Numbered from the stretch's first letter, positions 44,318-52,944 are shown. The stretch is 64,000 nucleotides of DNA from Aquabacter sediminis (GCF_028863665.1 NZ_JARBFX010000003.1:124001-188000); one strand, 5' to 3'. Notes: generated from the sequence alone by a model not told the origin. Translations and numbers: made by a program.

Positions 44318-45439
44318 ATGGATCTTGCCGTCATTGCCCTGTCCGCCCGCCCGCTGGCCGCCAGTGCGGCGCGCGCCGGCTTCTCGGCCCTTGCCCTCGA
44401 TCTGTTCGCGGACCTCGACACCTGTTCCAAGGCGGCGCGCTGCGTGCGCGTGCACAAGAAGGACGGCTTCGCCTTTGACGGCGACGACCTGATCCAGGCG
44501 CTCGCTTCCCTCTCCCCGCCGGGCCTGCCGGTGGTGCTGGGCGGCGGGTTCGAGGACGATCCGGGGCTGATGACCCGCATCGGCGCCCGCAATCCCATCC
44601 TGGGCAACATGGCGGACACGGTGCGGGTGATGAAGGATCCGCTGGCCATGGCCGCCCTGTGCGGGCACCTGAAGATCCCTTTCCCGCGCGTGACCCTCGC
44701 CGCCCCCGAGGGCGCGCTCGCACAGGCCTCCCTGCTGGAAAAGAAGATCGGCGGCGCCGGCGGCGGCCATATCCGCCGCCGCGCGGCGGGCGATCTTTCC
44801 CCGCCGGCGCCGGGCTTCTACCTCCAGGAGGAAGTGACGGGCGAGGCCCATTCGCTCCTCCTCCTCTCCTCCGGCCGGGAGGCCCTGGTGGTGGGCGCCT
44901 CGCGGCAATGGTCGGACGGGGACGAGGCCCATCCCTTCCGCTTCGGCGGCGCCGCCGGCCCGGTGGCGCTGCCCCCGGCCTTCGACGAGGCCATCCGCCG
45001 CGCCGCGATCATTGCGGTGACGGCCTGCGGCCTTGTGGGCCTCGTCTCGGTGGACCTGCTGGTGGGCCCTGAGGGCTGGTGGCTCGTCGAGATCAATCCC
45101 CGCCCCGGCGCCAGCCTCGACATTTTCGACGTGGACCCCCTGCCCCCGCTGCTGGCGCTGCATCTGACCGCCTGTGGCGGCAAGCTGCCGAAAAGCCTGC
45201 CCACCCCGGCCGAAGCGGTGGCGGCGGCCGTGCTCTATGCGGACGAGCCGATCATGATCCCGCCCGGCGACTGGCCGGAGGGGATCTATGACCGCACCGC
45301 CGCCGGCACCGTCATTCCCGCCGGCGGCCCCATCTGCACCGTCAAGGCCAAGGCTGGGACGGCGGACGCGGCGCGGCAGAAGCTGGCGGACCGCCTCGCC
45401 GCCGCGCGTGCCCATCTGGGCCTGCCAGCGCGCGGGTGA
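44318..45439 (+). CDS. ATP-grasp protein of the H4MPT/methylofuran gene block (no. 1)
   Basis: 373-residue predicted ATP-dependent carboxylate-amine ligase: MDLAVIALSARPLAASAARA start domain, LEKKIGGAGGGHIRRR (ATP-binding lysine and glycine loop), FYLQEEVTGEAHSLLLLSSG and the metal-binding WWLVEINPRPGASLDIFD. Homologues are found only with H4MPT-pathway genes in methylotrophs, where they are thought to help make the pterin or furan cofactor. Its substrates are unknown. Confidence 0.85.
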   Translation: MDLAVIALSARPLAASAARAGFSALALDLFADLDTCSKAARCVRVHKKDGFAFDGDDLIQALASLSPPGLPVVLGGGFEDDPGLMTRIGARNPILGNMADTVRVMKDPLAMAALCGHLKIPFPRVTLAAPEGALAQASLLEKKIGGAGGGHIRRRAAGDLSPPAPGFYLQEEVTGEAHSLLLLSSGREALVVGASRQWSDGDEAHPFRFGGAAGPVALPPAFDEAIRRAAIIAVTACGLVGLVSVDLLVGPEGWWLVEINPRPGASLDIFDVDPLPPLLALHLTACGGKLPKSLPTPAEAVAAAVLYADEPIMIPPGDWPEGIYDRTAAGTVIPAGGPICTVKAKAGTADAARQKLADRLAAARAHLGLPARG

Positions 45440-45447
45440 GGCGGATC

Positions 45448-46410
45448 ATGACGCAGACTGCCCCCCCTTTGCTGGCGCGCCGCGCCGCCCTTCTGGTGGA
45501 CGCCCTCGCCGCTGATGCCCGCGCCCTTCGCCTGAAGGTCAGCGAGGGGCCGCTCGGTGCCCGCATCATCGATGCCGGCATCGCCGCGCCCGGCGGGCTG
45601 GAGGCGGGCCGGCGCATCGCCGAGATCTGCCTCGGCGGCCTCGGCACCGTGGGCTTCGAGACAAGCCCGTTGTTCGATCCCTTCCCCACCCTGGTGAGCG
45701 TCGGCACCGGCGACCCGGTGCTCGCCTGTCTCGGCAGCCAGTATGCGGGATGGAAATTGGCGGCCGGCGACTTCTTCGCGCTCGGCTCCGGCCCCGGCCG
45801 CGCCACGGCGGCGGTTGAGCCGCTGTTCGCGGAACTGGGCCTGAAGGAGGCGGGGGAAAGCGTGGCGCTGGTGCTGGAGACCAGCCAGGTGCCGCCGCCC
45901 GAAGTGGTGGTGGAGGTGGCCCGCGCCTGCGCGGTCGCGGCGGGACAGGTGACCTTCATCCTCACCCCCACATCCAGCCTTGCCGGCGCGGTGCAGATCG
46001 CGGCGCGGGTGCTGGAAGTGGCGCTCCACAAGGCACACGCGCTGCATTTCCCGCTGGAGCGGATCCTCGACGGGCGCGGCAGCGCGCCGGTGCCCCCGCC
46101 GGCGCCCGACTTCATCGCCGCCATGGGCCGCACCAATGACGCCACCCTCTATGGCGGCCAGGTGCATCTGTTCGTGACCGGGCCGCAGGACGAGGCGCGG
46201 CAATTGGCACAAAGCCTGCCCAGCAGCACCTCGCGGGACTATGGCCAGCAGTTCGCCGAGACGTTCGCGGCCTGCGACTGCGACTTCTACCGCATCGATC
46301 CCATGCTGTTCTCCCCCGCCCGCGTCACCGTGACGGCGGTGGACCATGGCACCAGCTTTGCCGCCGGAGCGCTCGACCCCGCTTTGGTGGTGCGCTCCTT
46401 CGGCGGCTGA
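45448..46410 (+). CDS. mch: Methenyl-H4MPT cyclohydrolase Mch
   Basis: 320-residue cyclohydrolase converting methenyl-H4MPT to formyl-H4MPT. Diagnostic stretches: GLEAGRRIAEICLGGLGTV, LACLGSQYAGWKLAAGDFFA, LGSGPGRATAAVEPLF, GRTNDATLYGGQVHLFV and QQFAETFAACDCDFYRIDP. ATG at 45448 (MTQTAPPLL) suits the family; a GTG at 45436 overlapping the previous stop is in frame. Confidence 0.95.
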   Translation: MTQTAPPLLARRAALLVDALAADARALRLKVSEGPLGARIIDAGIAAPGGLEAGRRIAEICLGGLGTVGFETSPLFDPFPTLVSVGTGDPVLACLGSQYAGWKLAAGDFFALGSGPGRATAAVEPLFAELGLKEAGESVALVLETSQVPPPEVVVEVARACAVAAGQVTFILTPTSSLAGAVQIAARVLEVALHKAHALHFPLERILDGRGSAPVPPPAPDFIAAMGRTNDATLYGGQVHLFVTGPQDEARQLAQSLPSSTSRDYGQQFAETFAACDCDFYRIDPMLFSPARVTVTAVDHGTSFAAGALDPALVVRSFGG

Positions 46411-46411
46411 C

Positions 46412-47302
46412 ATGAGCAATCCCGCGCCCGTCGCGCTGTTCGCCGAAAAGCCGGACTGGCACACCGGCCGGCTTCTGTCGGCCTTGGAAGCCCAGGGGCG
46501 GCAGGGGCGCATCGTGCCCCTTTCCCGCTGCGGCTTCGCCATCGGCGAGAGTGCCCACGGCCTCATCCTGCCCGGCTTCGAGGACCAGCTTCCCGCCGCC
46601 GCCTTCGTGCGCACCGTGCCCAACGGCTCCACGGAGGAAATCACGCTGCGGCTCGGCGTGCTCCATGCGCTCGGTGCGCTGGGGGTGAAGGTGGTCAATT
46701 CCGCCCGCGCCATCGAGCGGTGCGTGGACAAGGCCATGACCTCGTTCCTCATCGCCCGCGCGGGCCTGCCCACCCCGCGCACCTTCGTGCTCCAGGACCG
46801 CGCCCCCGCGCAGGCGCTGGTGGACGCGGCACCGGGCGACACGGTGCTGAAGCCGCTGTTCGGCTCGCAGGGGCGCGGCCTCCTGCGCCTCTCCCCCCGC
46901 ACCGACCTGCCGGAGGCCGAAGCGGTGGAGGGCGTGTTCTATCTCCAGGACTTCGTACCCCGCGCGGAGGGCCTGCATGCGGACTATCGGGTGTTCGTGG
47001 TGGGCGGGCGCGCGGAAGCCGCCATGCGGCGGGTGAATGAGGACTGGATCACCAACATCCATCAGGGCGCCGAGGGCGAGCCCGTGCCCGCCACCGGCCC
47101 GCTGGCCGATCTGGCGGTCGCCGCCGCGCAGGCCGTGGGGGCGCAGGTGGCCGGCGTCGACCTGATCCGCGACCGGGACGGCAGTCTCCTGGTGCTGGAA
47201 GTCAATTCCATGCCCGCCTGGAACGGGCTTTACGCGGCCACCGGGCAGGACATGGCCGCACCCATCGCCGCCTTGCTGTGCGGCGTCCCTCAACCCGCAT
47301 GA
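46412..47302 (+). CDS. RimK-like ATP-grasp ligase of the H4MPT block (no. 2)
   Basis: 296-residue ATP-grasp enzyme of the RimK/MptN type: AIERCVDKAMTSFLIARAGL, PTPRTFVLQD, TVLKPLFGSQGRGLLRLS, YLQDFVPRAEGLHADYRVFV and LVLEVNSMPAWNGL. RimK and MptN add glutamate to a carboxylate, so attachment of a glutamate tail to the pterin or to methylofuran is likely. The start follows the mch stop by one base; the end overlaps the next start (ATGA). Confidence 0.87.
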   Translation: MSNPAPVALFAEKPDWHTGRLLSALEAQGRQGRIVPLSRCGFAIGESAHGLILPGFEDQLPAAAFVRTVPNGSTEEITLRLGVLHALGALGVKVVNSARAIERCVDKAMTSFLIARAGLPTPRTFVLQDRAPAQALVDAAPGDTVLKPLFGSQGRGLLRLSPRTDLPEAEAVEGVFYLQDFVPRAEGLHADYRVFVVGGRAEAAMRRVNEDWITNIHQGAEGEPVPATGPLADLAVAAAQAVGAQVAGVDLIRDRDGSLLVLEVNSMPAWNGLYAATGQDMAAPIAALLCGVPQPA

Positions 47303-48129
47303 TCGCGCCCGACACGACTGCGCGCCTGTTCGTGGCAGCCTGCCGGGCGGAGCTCCTGGCCCTGAAGCCGGGCAATGTGCACGTGCACGCCGCCGGCCAC
47401 GGCATGGAGGTGGCGCAGTTCGAGGCCGCGGCGACCGCCGCTGCCGGCCCCCTCTCGGTCGCGGGCGCGCCGGTGGGTGACCGCATCGAACAGGCCGTTG
47501 CGGCATCGCTGGCAGTGGCCGGCTGCAACACCAATCTGGGCATCCTGCTCCTGTGCGCGCCGGTGATGGCTGCAACGCAGATGCCTGCCGACCGGCCCTT
47601 TGCGGCCCGGGTGGAGGCGGTGCTCGCCGCGCTCACGCCGGAGGACGCAAAGGCCGTGTTCCGCGCCATCGCGGCCGCCAATCCGGGCGGGCTCGGCACG
47701 GCGGAAAATGATGTGCGCGCCCCCGCTTGCGTGCCGCTCCGGGTCGCCATGGCGGCGGCCGCCGATCGCGACCTCATCGCCCGGCAATATGCCGGCGGCT
47801 TCCAAGAGGTGTTCGCCCTCGGCGTGCCCGTGGCGGCGGCCCATCGGGGCGATCCGGCGCGGGCGGCGCAGGCGGTCTATCTGTCTTTCCTGCAAGCTTT
47901 CCCGGATAGCCATATCGGCCGCAAGTTCGGCCGCGCCACCGCGGAGGCGGTGCGGAAGGAGGCGCGGGCGGTGTGCACCGGCCTTGAGGGCCTGCCGGAT
48001 GCCGACCGCACGTCCCGTCTCCTCGCCTTCGACGCAGACCTGAAGGCGCGCGGCCTCAATCCCGGCACCAGCGCTGACCTGACCGTGGCCAGCCTGCTTG
48101 CGGACGCCCTGGTGGAGCAGGAAGGGTGA
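47299..48129 (+). CDS. CitG/MdcB-like protein of the H4MPT block
   Basis: 276-residue all-helical protein related to triphosphoribosyl-dephospho-CoA synthase: ELLALKPGNVHVHAAGHGM (the KPGNV motif), AGCNTNLGILLLCAP, ANPGGLGTAENDV and DSHIGRKFG. In methylotrophs this branch always sits with H4MPT genes and so probably handles a ribose-phosphate or pterin intermediate, not citrate lyase cofactor. Translationally coupled to the RimK-like gene. It converges on the HisA-like gene with an eight-base gap. Confidence 0.85.
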   Translation: MIAPDTTARLFVAACRAELLALKPGNVHVHAAGHGMEVAQFEAAATAAAGPLSVAGAPVGDRIEQAVAASLAVAGCNTNLGILLLCAPVMAATQMPADRPFAARVEAVLAALTPEDAKAVFRAIAAANPGGLGTAENDVRAPACVPLRVAMAAAADRDLIARQYAGGFQEVFALGVPVAAAHRGDPARAAQAVYLSFLQAFPDSHIGRKFGRATAEAVRKEARAVCTGLEGLPDADRTSRLLAFDADLKARGLNPGTSADLTVASLLADALVEQEG

Positions 48130-48137
48130 GGGTGCCT

Positions 48138-48830
48138 TCAGCGAAAATCCGCCAGATCGGCCGCCGTGAGCGTGCCGTCATGAAGGGCGGTGGCGACCAG
48201 AACACCGGCCGCGCCGGCCGCCACCAGCGCATCCAGGTCCGCCCGGCCGCGCACGCCGCCGGCCGCATAGATTTCCGCCAGCGGCGCGCGGGCGCGCAGG
48301 TCCGCGATGCCGGACAGGTCCGGCCCTTCGCCCGAGCCGACGCGGGCGAGCGTCATGGCAATGAGGCGGGACGGCCACAAGGCGGGCGTCTCGTGCACGG
48401 CCAACGGGCCGAGGGGGCCCTCGGCGGTGCGGTCCAGCGAGAGCACGAAGTCGCGCCCCGCAAGGCCGGCGAGGGCCTCCACATCCGAAAGCGATTCACT
48501 GCCCACCACCGCCGTGCCGAGATCGGCCGCCCGGCGGGCGTCGAGGGCCTCAAGGCGCGCCTCGGCGGCATCCACCCACACATCAAGGGCGGGAAAGCGC
48601 GCCCGCAGCGCCGCGACCACAGGGGCATTGTCGCCCGTGCCGGCAATGGCGTCGAGATCGGCCACGTAAAGGGTCCGGAACCCGCCGAGCGCCAGGAGCG
48701 CTTCTGTCAGGACAAGCGGGTCGGCCCCCTCGGCGAGGCGGGATTGAACGGGGCGGTAGAGATGGCGCAGGCCCCGGCGGGCATGCACCACCTGGCCTCC
48801 CTTCAGATCGATGACCGGGATAATCTGCAT
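48138..48830 (-). CDS. HisA/HisF-like TIM-barrel protein of the H4MPT block
   Basis: 230-residue TIM barrel: MQIIPVIDLKGGQVVHARRG, TLYVADLDAIAGTG, FVLSLDRTAEGPLG, IYAAGGVRGRADLDALVAAG, GVLVATALHDG. It resembles the histidine-pathway isomerase HisA, but belongs to the hisA/hisF-related group found in methanogens and methylotrophs with H4MPT genes. The reaction is unknown; ribosyl-phosphate chemistry is likely. It is the only gene of the block on the - strand. Start ATG 48830. Confidence 0.85.
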   Translation of the reverse strand: MQIIPVIDLKGGQVVHARRGLRHLYRPVQSRLAEGADPLVLTEALLALGGFRTLYVADLDAIAGTGDNAPVVAALRARFPALDVWVDAAEARLEALDARRAADLGTAVVGSESLSDVEALAGLAGRDFVLSLDRTAEGPLGPLAVHETPALWPSRLIAMTLARVGSGEGPDLSGIADLRARAPLAEIYAAGGVRGRADLDALVAAGAAGVLVATALHDGTLTAADLADFR

Positions 48831-48862
48831 GAGCGGGTGTCCGGAATCGGGAGGCAAGCGGA

Positions 48863-49828
48863 ATGCGCGTGTTCGTCTGCGAGTTCGTGACAGCCGGCGG
48901 TCTCAGGGACAAGCCCCTGCCGGAGGATCTGCTGCCCGAAGGCACGCTGATGCGCGACGCCATCCTCGCCGATGTCACCGCCCTTCCCGGCCTTCATCCC
49001 GTGCTGGTCCAGGACGACCGCCTGCCCCCCGCCTTGCTCCCCGCCGATTTGGTGGCGGAGGGGGACGACCCCTGGGCGGCTTGGGCGCGCGCCTGTGCGG
49101 AAAGCCATGTGGTCTGGCCCATCGCACCGGAGACGGACGGGCTGCTCGCCCGCATGGTGGAGATGGCGGGGGCGAGCGGGGCGCGCGTCATCGGCTGCAC
49201 GCTGGAAGCCATCGCCACCGCCTCCAGCAAGCTGAAGACAGCCATCCGCCTGGAGGCCCACGGCCTGCCGGCCATTCCCACCTTTCCCGCCACGGCCGCG
49301 CCGCGCCGGCTCACCGGCCGCCGCCTCACCAAGCCCGACCAGGGCGCGGGCGCGGTGGAGACGCGGGTGTGGGACGCCGGCGCCGCCACACCCACCGATG
49401 CAGGGCTCGTTGTGCAGCCTTTCATGGAGGGCACGCCTGCCAGCCTCACCGTGCTCTGTCGGCCGGATTGCACGCGCCTGCTTGCCGCCAACCTCCAGCA
49501 TGTGAGCGTGGCGGAAGGCCGCCTCAGCCTTAAGGGCCTGACAGTGGGCGGCATCAGTGACACAGACGGGCGGCTGGCCGCCCTGGCGGAAGCCGTGGTG
49601 GCGGCCTTTCCGGGCCTGTCCGGCATCATCGGCATCGACATCCTGCTCACCGAGGCCGGGCCGGTGGTGGTGGAGGTCAATCCCCGCGTCACGACCGCCT
49701 ATGCGGGCCTCCACGCCGCCCTCGGGGTCAACCCCGCCGCCTTCCTCCCCGAGCTGATCCGCGATGGCGTGCCGCCCTCCCTGCCGCATCTGCCCAAGGC
49801 CGAGCCGGTCGAGGTGCTCGTGAGATGA
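48863..49828 (+). CDS. ATP-grasp protein of the H4MPT/methylofuran block (no. 3, MfnD-like?)
   Basis: 321-residue ATP-grasp protein: MRVFVCEFVTAGGLRDKPLP, ASSKLKTAIRLEAHGLPAIP, RRLTKPDQGAGAVETRV, LVVQPFMEGTPASLTVLC and metal-binding VVEVNPRVTTAYAGLHAALG. It is coupled by a four-base overlap to the COG1548 gene. In methanogens, methanofuran is built by an ATP-grasp tyramine-glutamate ligase (MfnD) and a COG1548 protein (MfnF), so this pair may make the bacterial methylofuran core. That role is inferred from family and context. Confidence 0.82.
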   Translation: MRVFVCEFVTAGGLRDKPLPEDLLPEGTLMRDAILADVTALPGLHPVLVQDDRLPPALLPADLVAEGDDPWAAWARACAESHVVWPIAPETDGLLARMVEMAGASGARVIGCTLEAIATASSKLKTAIRLEAHGLPAIPTFPATAAPRRLTGRRLTKPDQGAGAVETRVWDAGAATPTDAGLVVQPFMEGTPASLTVLCRPDCTRLLAANLQHVSVAEGRLSLKGLTVGGISDTDGRLAALAEAVVAAFPGLSGIIGIDILLTEAGPVVVEVNPRVTTAYAGLHAALGVNPAAFLPELIRDGVPPSLPHLPKAEPVEVLVR

Positions 49829-50901
49829 CCAAGGCGACGCTTCTCGGCTGGGACGTGGGCGGCGCGCATTTGAAGCGCGCGGTCTTCGATGCCGCCGGCA
49901 CCCTCCTGGAGGTGGACCTCGCCCCCTGTGCGCTCTGGCGCGGGCTGTCCGAGCTGGATGATGCGCTGGCCGCGTTCCCGCCCCTCCCCGGCCTGCCCTC
50001 GGCGGTGACCATGACCGGCGAACTGGTGGATCTGTGGCCCGACCGGCAGGCGGGCGTCGCGGCGCTCACCGCTGCGCTGGCGGAACGGCTCGGGCCGGGA
50101 ACGCGCTTTTATGCCGGGCCGCGCGGCTTCGTGGGCCTGTCGCAGGCGGTGGATGCCGCGCCCCTCATCGCTTCCGCCAACTGGCACGCCACCGCTGCGG
50201 CGGTGGGGCACCTCGTGCCCGATGCCGTCCTGATCGATATGGGCTCCACCACCACGGACATCATTCCCGTGCGCGCCGGTCAGGTGGCCGCCCGCGGCTT
50301 TTCCGATGCGGAGCGGCTGGTGACGCGGGAGCTGGTCTATACTGGCCTTGCCCGCACGCCGGTCATGGCGCTGGCGCACACCTTGCCCTTCCGGGGCGAG
50401 GAGGTGCCGCTGATGGCGGAATATTTCGCCACCAGCGCCGACATCCACCGCCTCACCGGCGCCCTCCCGGAGGGGGCCGACCTGCACCCCGCCGCAGATA
50501 ACGGCGTGAAGACAGAGGAAGGCAGCGCCCGCCGGCTGCTGCGCATGGTGGGGCGCGACCTGATCGCAGATGATCCCGGCAGCCCCTGGGGCGCCAGTCT
50601 GGATGAGGCCCAGGCGCTGGCCGCCGCGGCAAGCGAGGCGCAGATGACCACCCTCGCGCAAGGCCTTGCCTGCGTGCTCTCCGCCGCCCGCCTGCCGGCC
50701 GCCGCACCGGTGGTGGGGGCGGGCATCGGGCGCGGCTACGTCGCGCGGCTGGCGTCACGGCTGGACCGGCCCTATTTGGACCTCGCCCCGCTTCTTTGCG
50801 AAGATGAGGCGCGCGCCCTCCGCGCCGCCGATTGCGCGCCGGCGGTGGCGGTGGGCCGCCTTGCGCTTTCCGCCGACGACGCTCTCCTCCTGCCCGCGTG
50901 A
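49825..50901 (+). CDS. Hydantoinase/kinase-fold protein of the H4MPT block (COG1548, MfnF-like)
   Basis: 358-residue ASKHA-fold protein: LLGWDVGGAHLKRAVFDAAG and PDAVLIDMGSTTTDIIPVRA are the two phosphate-binding loops, and VVGAGIGRGYVARLASRLDR the third. It belongs to a family labelled as H4MPT-linked C1-transfer protein in methylotrophs; the archaeal member MfnF couples the furan and tyramine parts of methanofuran. It overlaps the upstream ATP-grasp stop by four bases. Confidence 0.88.
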   Translation: MTKATLLGWDVGGAHLKRAVFDAAGTLLEVDLAPCALWRGLSELDDALAAFPPLPGLPSAVTMTGELVDLWPDRQAGVAALTAALAERLGPGTRFYAGPRGFVGLSQAVDAAPLIASANWHATAAAVGHLVPDAVLIDMGSTTTDIIPVRAGQVAARGFSDAERLVTRELVYTGLARTPVMALAHTLPFRGEEVPLMAEYFATSADIHRLTGALPEGADLHPAADNGVKTEEGSARRLLRMVGRDLIADDPGSPWGASLDEAQALAAAASEAQMTTLAQGLACVLSAARLPAAAPVVGAGIGRGYVARLASRLDRPYLDLAPLLCEDEARALRAADCAPAVAVGRLALSADDALLLPA

Positions 50902-50907
50902 CGCATC

Positions 50908-51339
50908 ATGATCGAGCCTTCCTCCACCGCCCTCGACCTGCCCGCCGCCGACGCCCAGGCCGTGCCCGGCCCGTCCCGCAGCGACCGGGTCTTCCTGCGC
51001 GCTTTGCCCTTCTTCGCCCGCCACGGCGTCTATGAGGCCGAGCAGGAGCTGGGCCAGCGCTTTGTTGTGGATGCGGACTGGTGGCTCGACACCCGCCCCG
51101 CCGCCTGGGCGGATGATGCGGGGCTGACCGTCTCTTACCAGGAGGTCTACGGCCATATCCGCGCCGTGGTGGAGGACGAGCCGGTTCATCTCATCGAGAC
51201 GCTGGCCGAGCGCATCGCCACACGCCTGCTCGATCATTTCCCCGCCATCGAGCAGGTGCGGGTGGTCGTCCACAAGCCCGGCGCGCCCATTACCGGCGTG
51301 TTCGGGGATGTGGGCGTGGAGATCATCCGCACCCGCTGA
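50908..51339 (+). CDS. FolB-like dihydroneopterin aldolase of the H4MPT block
   Basis: 143-residue tunnelling-fold protein with a ~20-residue leader: RVFLRALPFFARHGVYEAEQ (the HGxxxxE substrate motif), LTVSYQEVYGHIRAVVEDEP, HLIETLAERIATRLLDHFP, VVVHKPGAPITGVFGDVGVE. The canonical aldolase segment is present, so it probably acts on dihydroneopterin for the pterin half of H4MPT rather than for folate, judging by its position as last gene of the block, six bases after the COG1548 gene. Confidence 0.88.
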   Translation: MIEPSSTALDLPAADAQAVPGPSRSDRVFLRALPFFARHGVYEAEQELGQRFVVDADWWLDTRPAAWADDAGLTVSYQEVYGHIRAVVEDEPVHLIETLAERIATRLLDHFPAIEQVRVVVHKPGAPITGVFGDVGVEIIRTR

Positions 51340-51343
51340 GCGC

Positions 51344-51664
51344 TCAATGCTCCGAGAGCAGCCGCAGCCCCACGATGCCCACCACGATGCAGGCGATGCA
51401 GGCGAGCCGGGGCAAGGTTGCCGGCTCATGATAGGCCAGGATGCCCACCACCGCCGTGCCCACCGTGCCGATCCCCGCCCACACCCCATAGGCGGTGCCC
51501 ACCGGCAGGGTCTTCATGGCGAAGTTGAGCATGATGAGGCTGAGCACGATGAGGGCCACGGTGATGACGCTCGCCAGCGGCTTGGTGAAGCCTTCCGAAT
51601 GCTTCATGGAAATGGCCCAGCCGATCTCCAGGAGCCCGGCGAGAAACAGGATGATCCAGCTCAT
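51344..51664 (-). CDS. sugE: SugE/Gdx-type small multidrug-resistance exporter
   Basis: 106-residue four-helix SMR protein. MSWIILFLAGLLEIGWAISM with the essential Glu in helix 1, KTLPVGTAYGVWAGIGTVGT and YHEPATLPRL fit the SugE/Gdx branch, which exports guanidinium and some quaternary ammonium ions, rather than EmrE. I looked upstream (51665-51843) for a guanidine riboswitch and found no convincing one. Convergent with the FolB-like gene with a four-base gap. Confidence 0.85.
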   Translation of the reverse strand: MSWIILFLAGLLEIGWAISMKHSEGFTKPLASVITVALIVLSLIMLNFAMKTLPVGTAYGVWAGIGTVGTAVVGILAYHEPATLPRLACIACIVVGIVGLRLLSEH

Positions 51665-51843
51665 TCCGCAACTTTTCCCATCAGGAAATATCTTGTCGAT
51701 GCAATAAACGCGAGCCGACGCACCGAGGCAAGCCGGCGCGCCATGCTCCTGCCGCAGGGGCGGCGGCGGTGCGTCACCCTCGACGCGCCCCGCGCCTTGA
51801 GCCATAAGGGCGCCGTTGGTTGATGCGGCAACAGGAGAGACAC

Positions 51844-52833
51844 GTGAGCCAAGCGGTGACCCTCGAGAGCTATCTTGCCACCTGGGCGGCGGGCGATTCC
51901 AAAAGGAGCGCGGTGGCCGAGGCGGTAAAGAGCATCGCGCGCGCGGGCGTCACCATTGCCGACCTGGTGGCGCAGGGGCCGCTGGCCGACCATTTCGCCA
52001 AGGTGCGCGGCGACGAGGCCAATGCCGGCGGCGACACGCAGAAGGAACTGGATGTGATCGCCGAGGAGACCATCCTGGACGCGCTGAAGCACGCGCCGGT
52101 GGCCTATCTCGGCTCCGAGGAGAGCGAGACCGCCATTCCGGTGGCCGAAGGCGGCTCGCTGGTGGTCTCCGTGGACCCGCTGGACGGCTCGTCCAACATC
52201 GACACCAACGTTTCCATCGGCACCATCTATTCCATCCTGCCCTATGATGCCGCGACCTTCCCCGATCCGACCGCCGCGCTGATGCAGAAGGGCTCGGCGC
52301 AGGTGGCCGCCGGCTTCCTGGTCTATGGCCCCTCCACGGTGCTGGTCTCAACGGTGGGCGAGGGCACGCAGGTGTTCGCCTATGACCGGGCCAGCGGCAC
52401 CTTCATCCTGGCCCGCGCGGCGGTGGAAATTCCCGCCGAGACCAAGGAATACGGCGTCAACCAGTCCAACGTCCGCCACTGGGCCGCGCCCATGCAGGCC
52501 TATCTGGCCGACTGCCTCGCCGGCAAGGACGGTCCGAGGGCTAAGGACTTCAACATGCGCTGGGTCGGCTCCATGGTGGCCGACGCCTTCCGCATCTTCA
52601 CCCGCGGCGGCGTCTATATCTATCCGGGAGACAGCCGGAAGGGCTATGGCGAGGGCCGCCTGCGCCTGATCTATGAGGCCAACCCCGTCGCCTTCCTCAC
52701 CGAGCAGGCCAAGGGCGCGGCCACGGACGGCCAGACCCGCATCCTGGACATCGTCCCCGCCAAGCTCCACCAGCGCATTCCGCTGGTGTTCGGCTCGCGC
52801 GAGGAAGTGGCCAAGATCGCGTCCTATTACTGA
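51844..52833 (+). CDS. fbp: Class I fructose-1,6-bisphosphatase
   Basis: 329-residue phosphatase of gluconeogenesis and the Calvin cycle. Metal-site motif VSVDPLDGSSNIDTNVSIGT near residue 112, YLGSEESE before it and VGSMVADAFRIFTRGGVYIY after it. GTG start at 51844 (VSQAVTLESYL) has GGAGAG seven bases upstream and fits homologue length. rpe lies 111 bases downstream on the same strand, a pairing typical of autotrophic pentose-phosphate regeneration. Confidence 0.93.
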   Translation: MSQAVTLESYLATWAAGDSKRSAVAEAVKSIARAGVTIADLVAQGPLADHFAKVRGDEANAGGDTQKELDVIAEETILDALKHAPVAYLGSEESETAIPVAEGGSLVVSVDPLDGSSNIDTNVSIGTIYSILPYDAATFPDPTAALMQKGSAQVAAGFLVYGPSTVLVSTVGEGTQVFAYDRASGTFILARAAVEIPAETKEYGVNQSNVRHWAAPMQAYLADCLAGKDGPRAKDFNMRWVGSMVADAFRIFTRGGVYIYPGDSRKGYGEGRLRLIYEANPVAFLTEQAKGAATDGQTRILDIVPAKLHQRIPLVFGSREEVAKIASYY

Positions 52834-52944
52834 TCGCACGGTGCGGTCGCGGGCGCCCGAGCATCCGCGACCGGCCGAACCGTGGCGCCGCCGGGAGCGG
52901 CGCCCCATATATGGAACGGGCCGCTGCCCGCCGGAGCAACCATC

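Noticed and set aside
42998-45415. 805-codon open frame on the - strand opposite mtdB and ATP-grasp 1
   Set aside because: Composition (His/Gly/Arg-rich) is that of an antisense shadow of GC-rich genes; the + strand genes carry clear family motifs.
51665-51843. Guanidine riboswitch upstream of sugE
   Set aside because: Some sugE genes are controlled by guanidine-sensing RNAs. I looked for the paired ACGR-loop hairpins and conserved class I core and did not find either.
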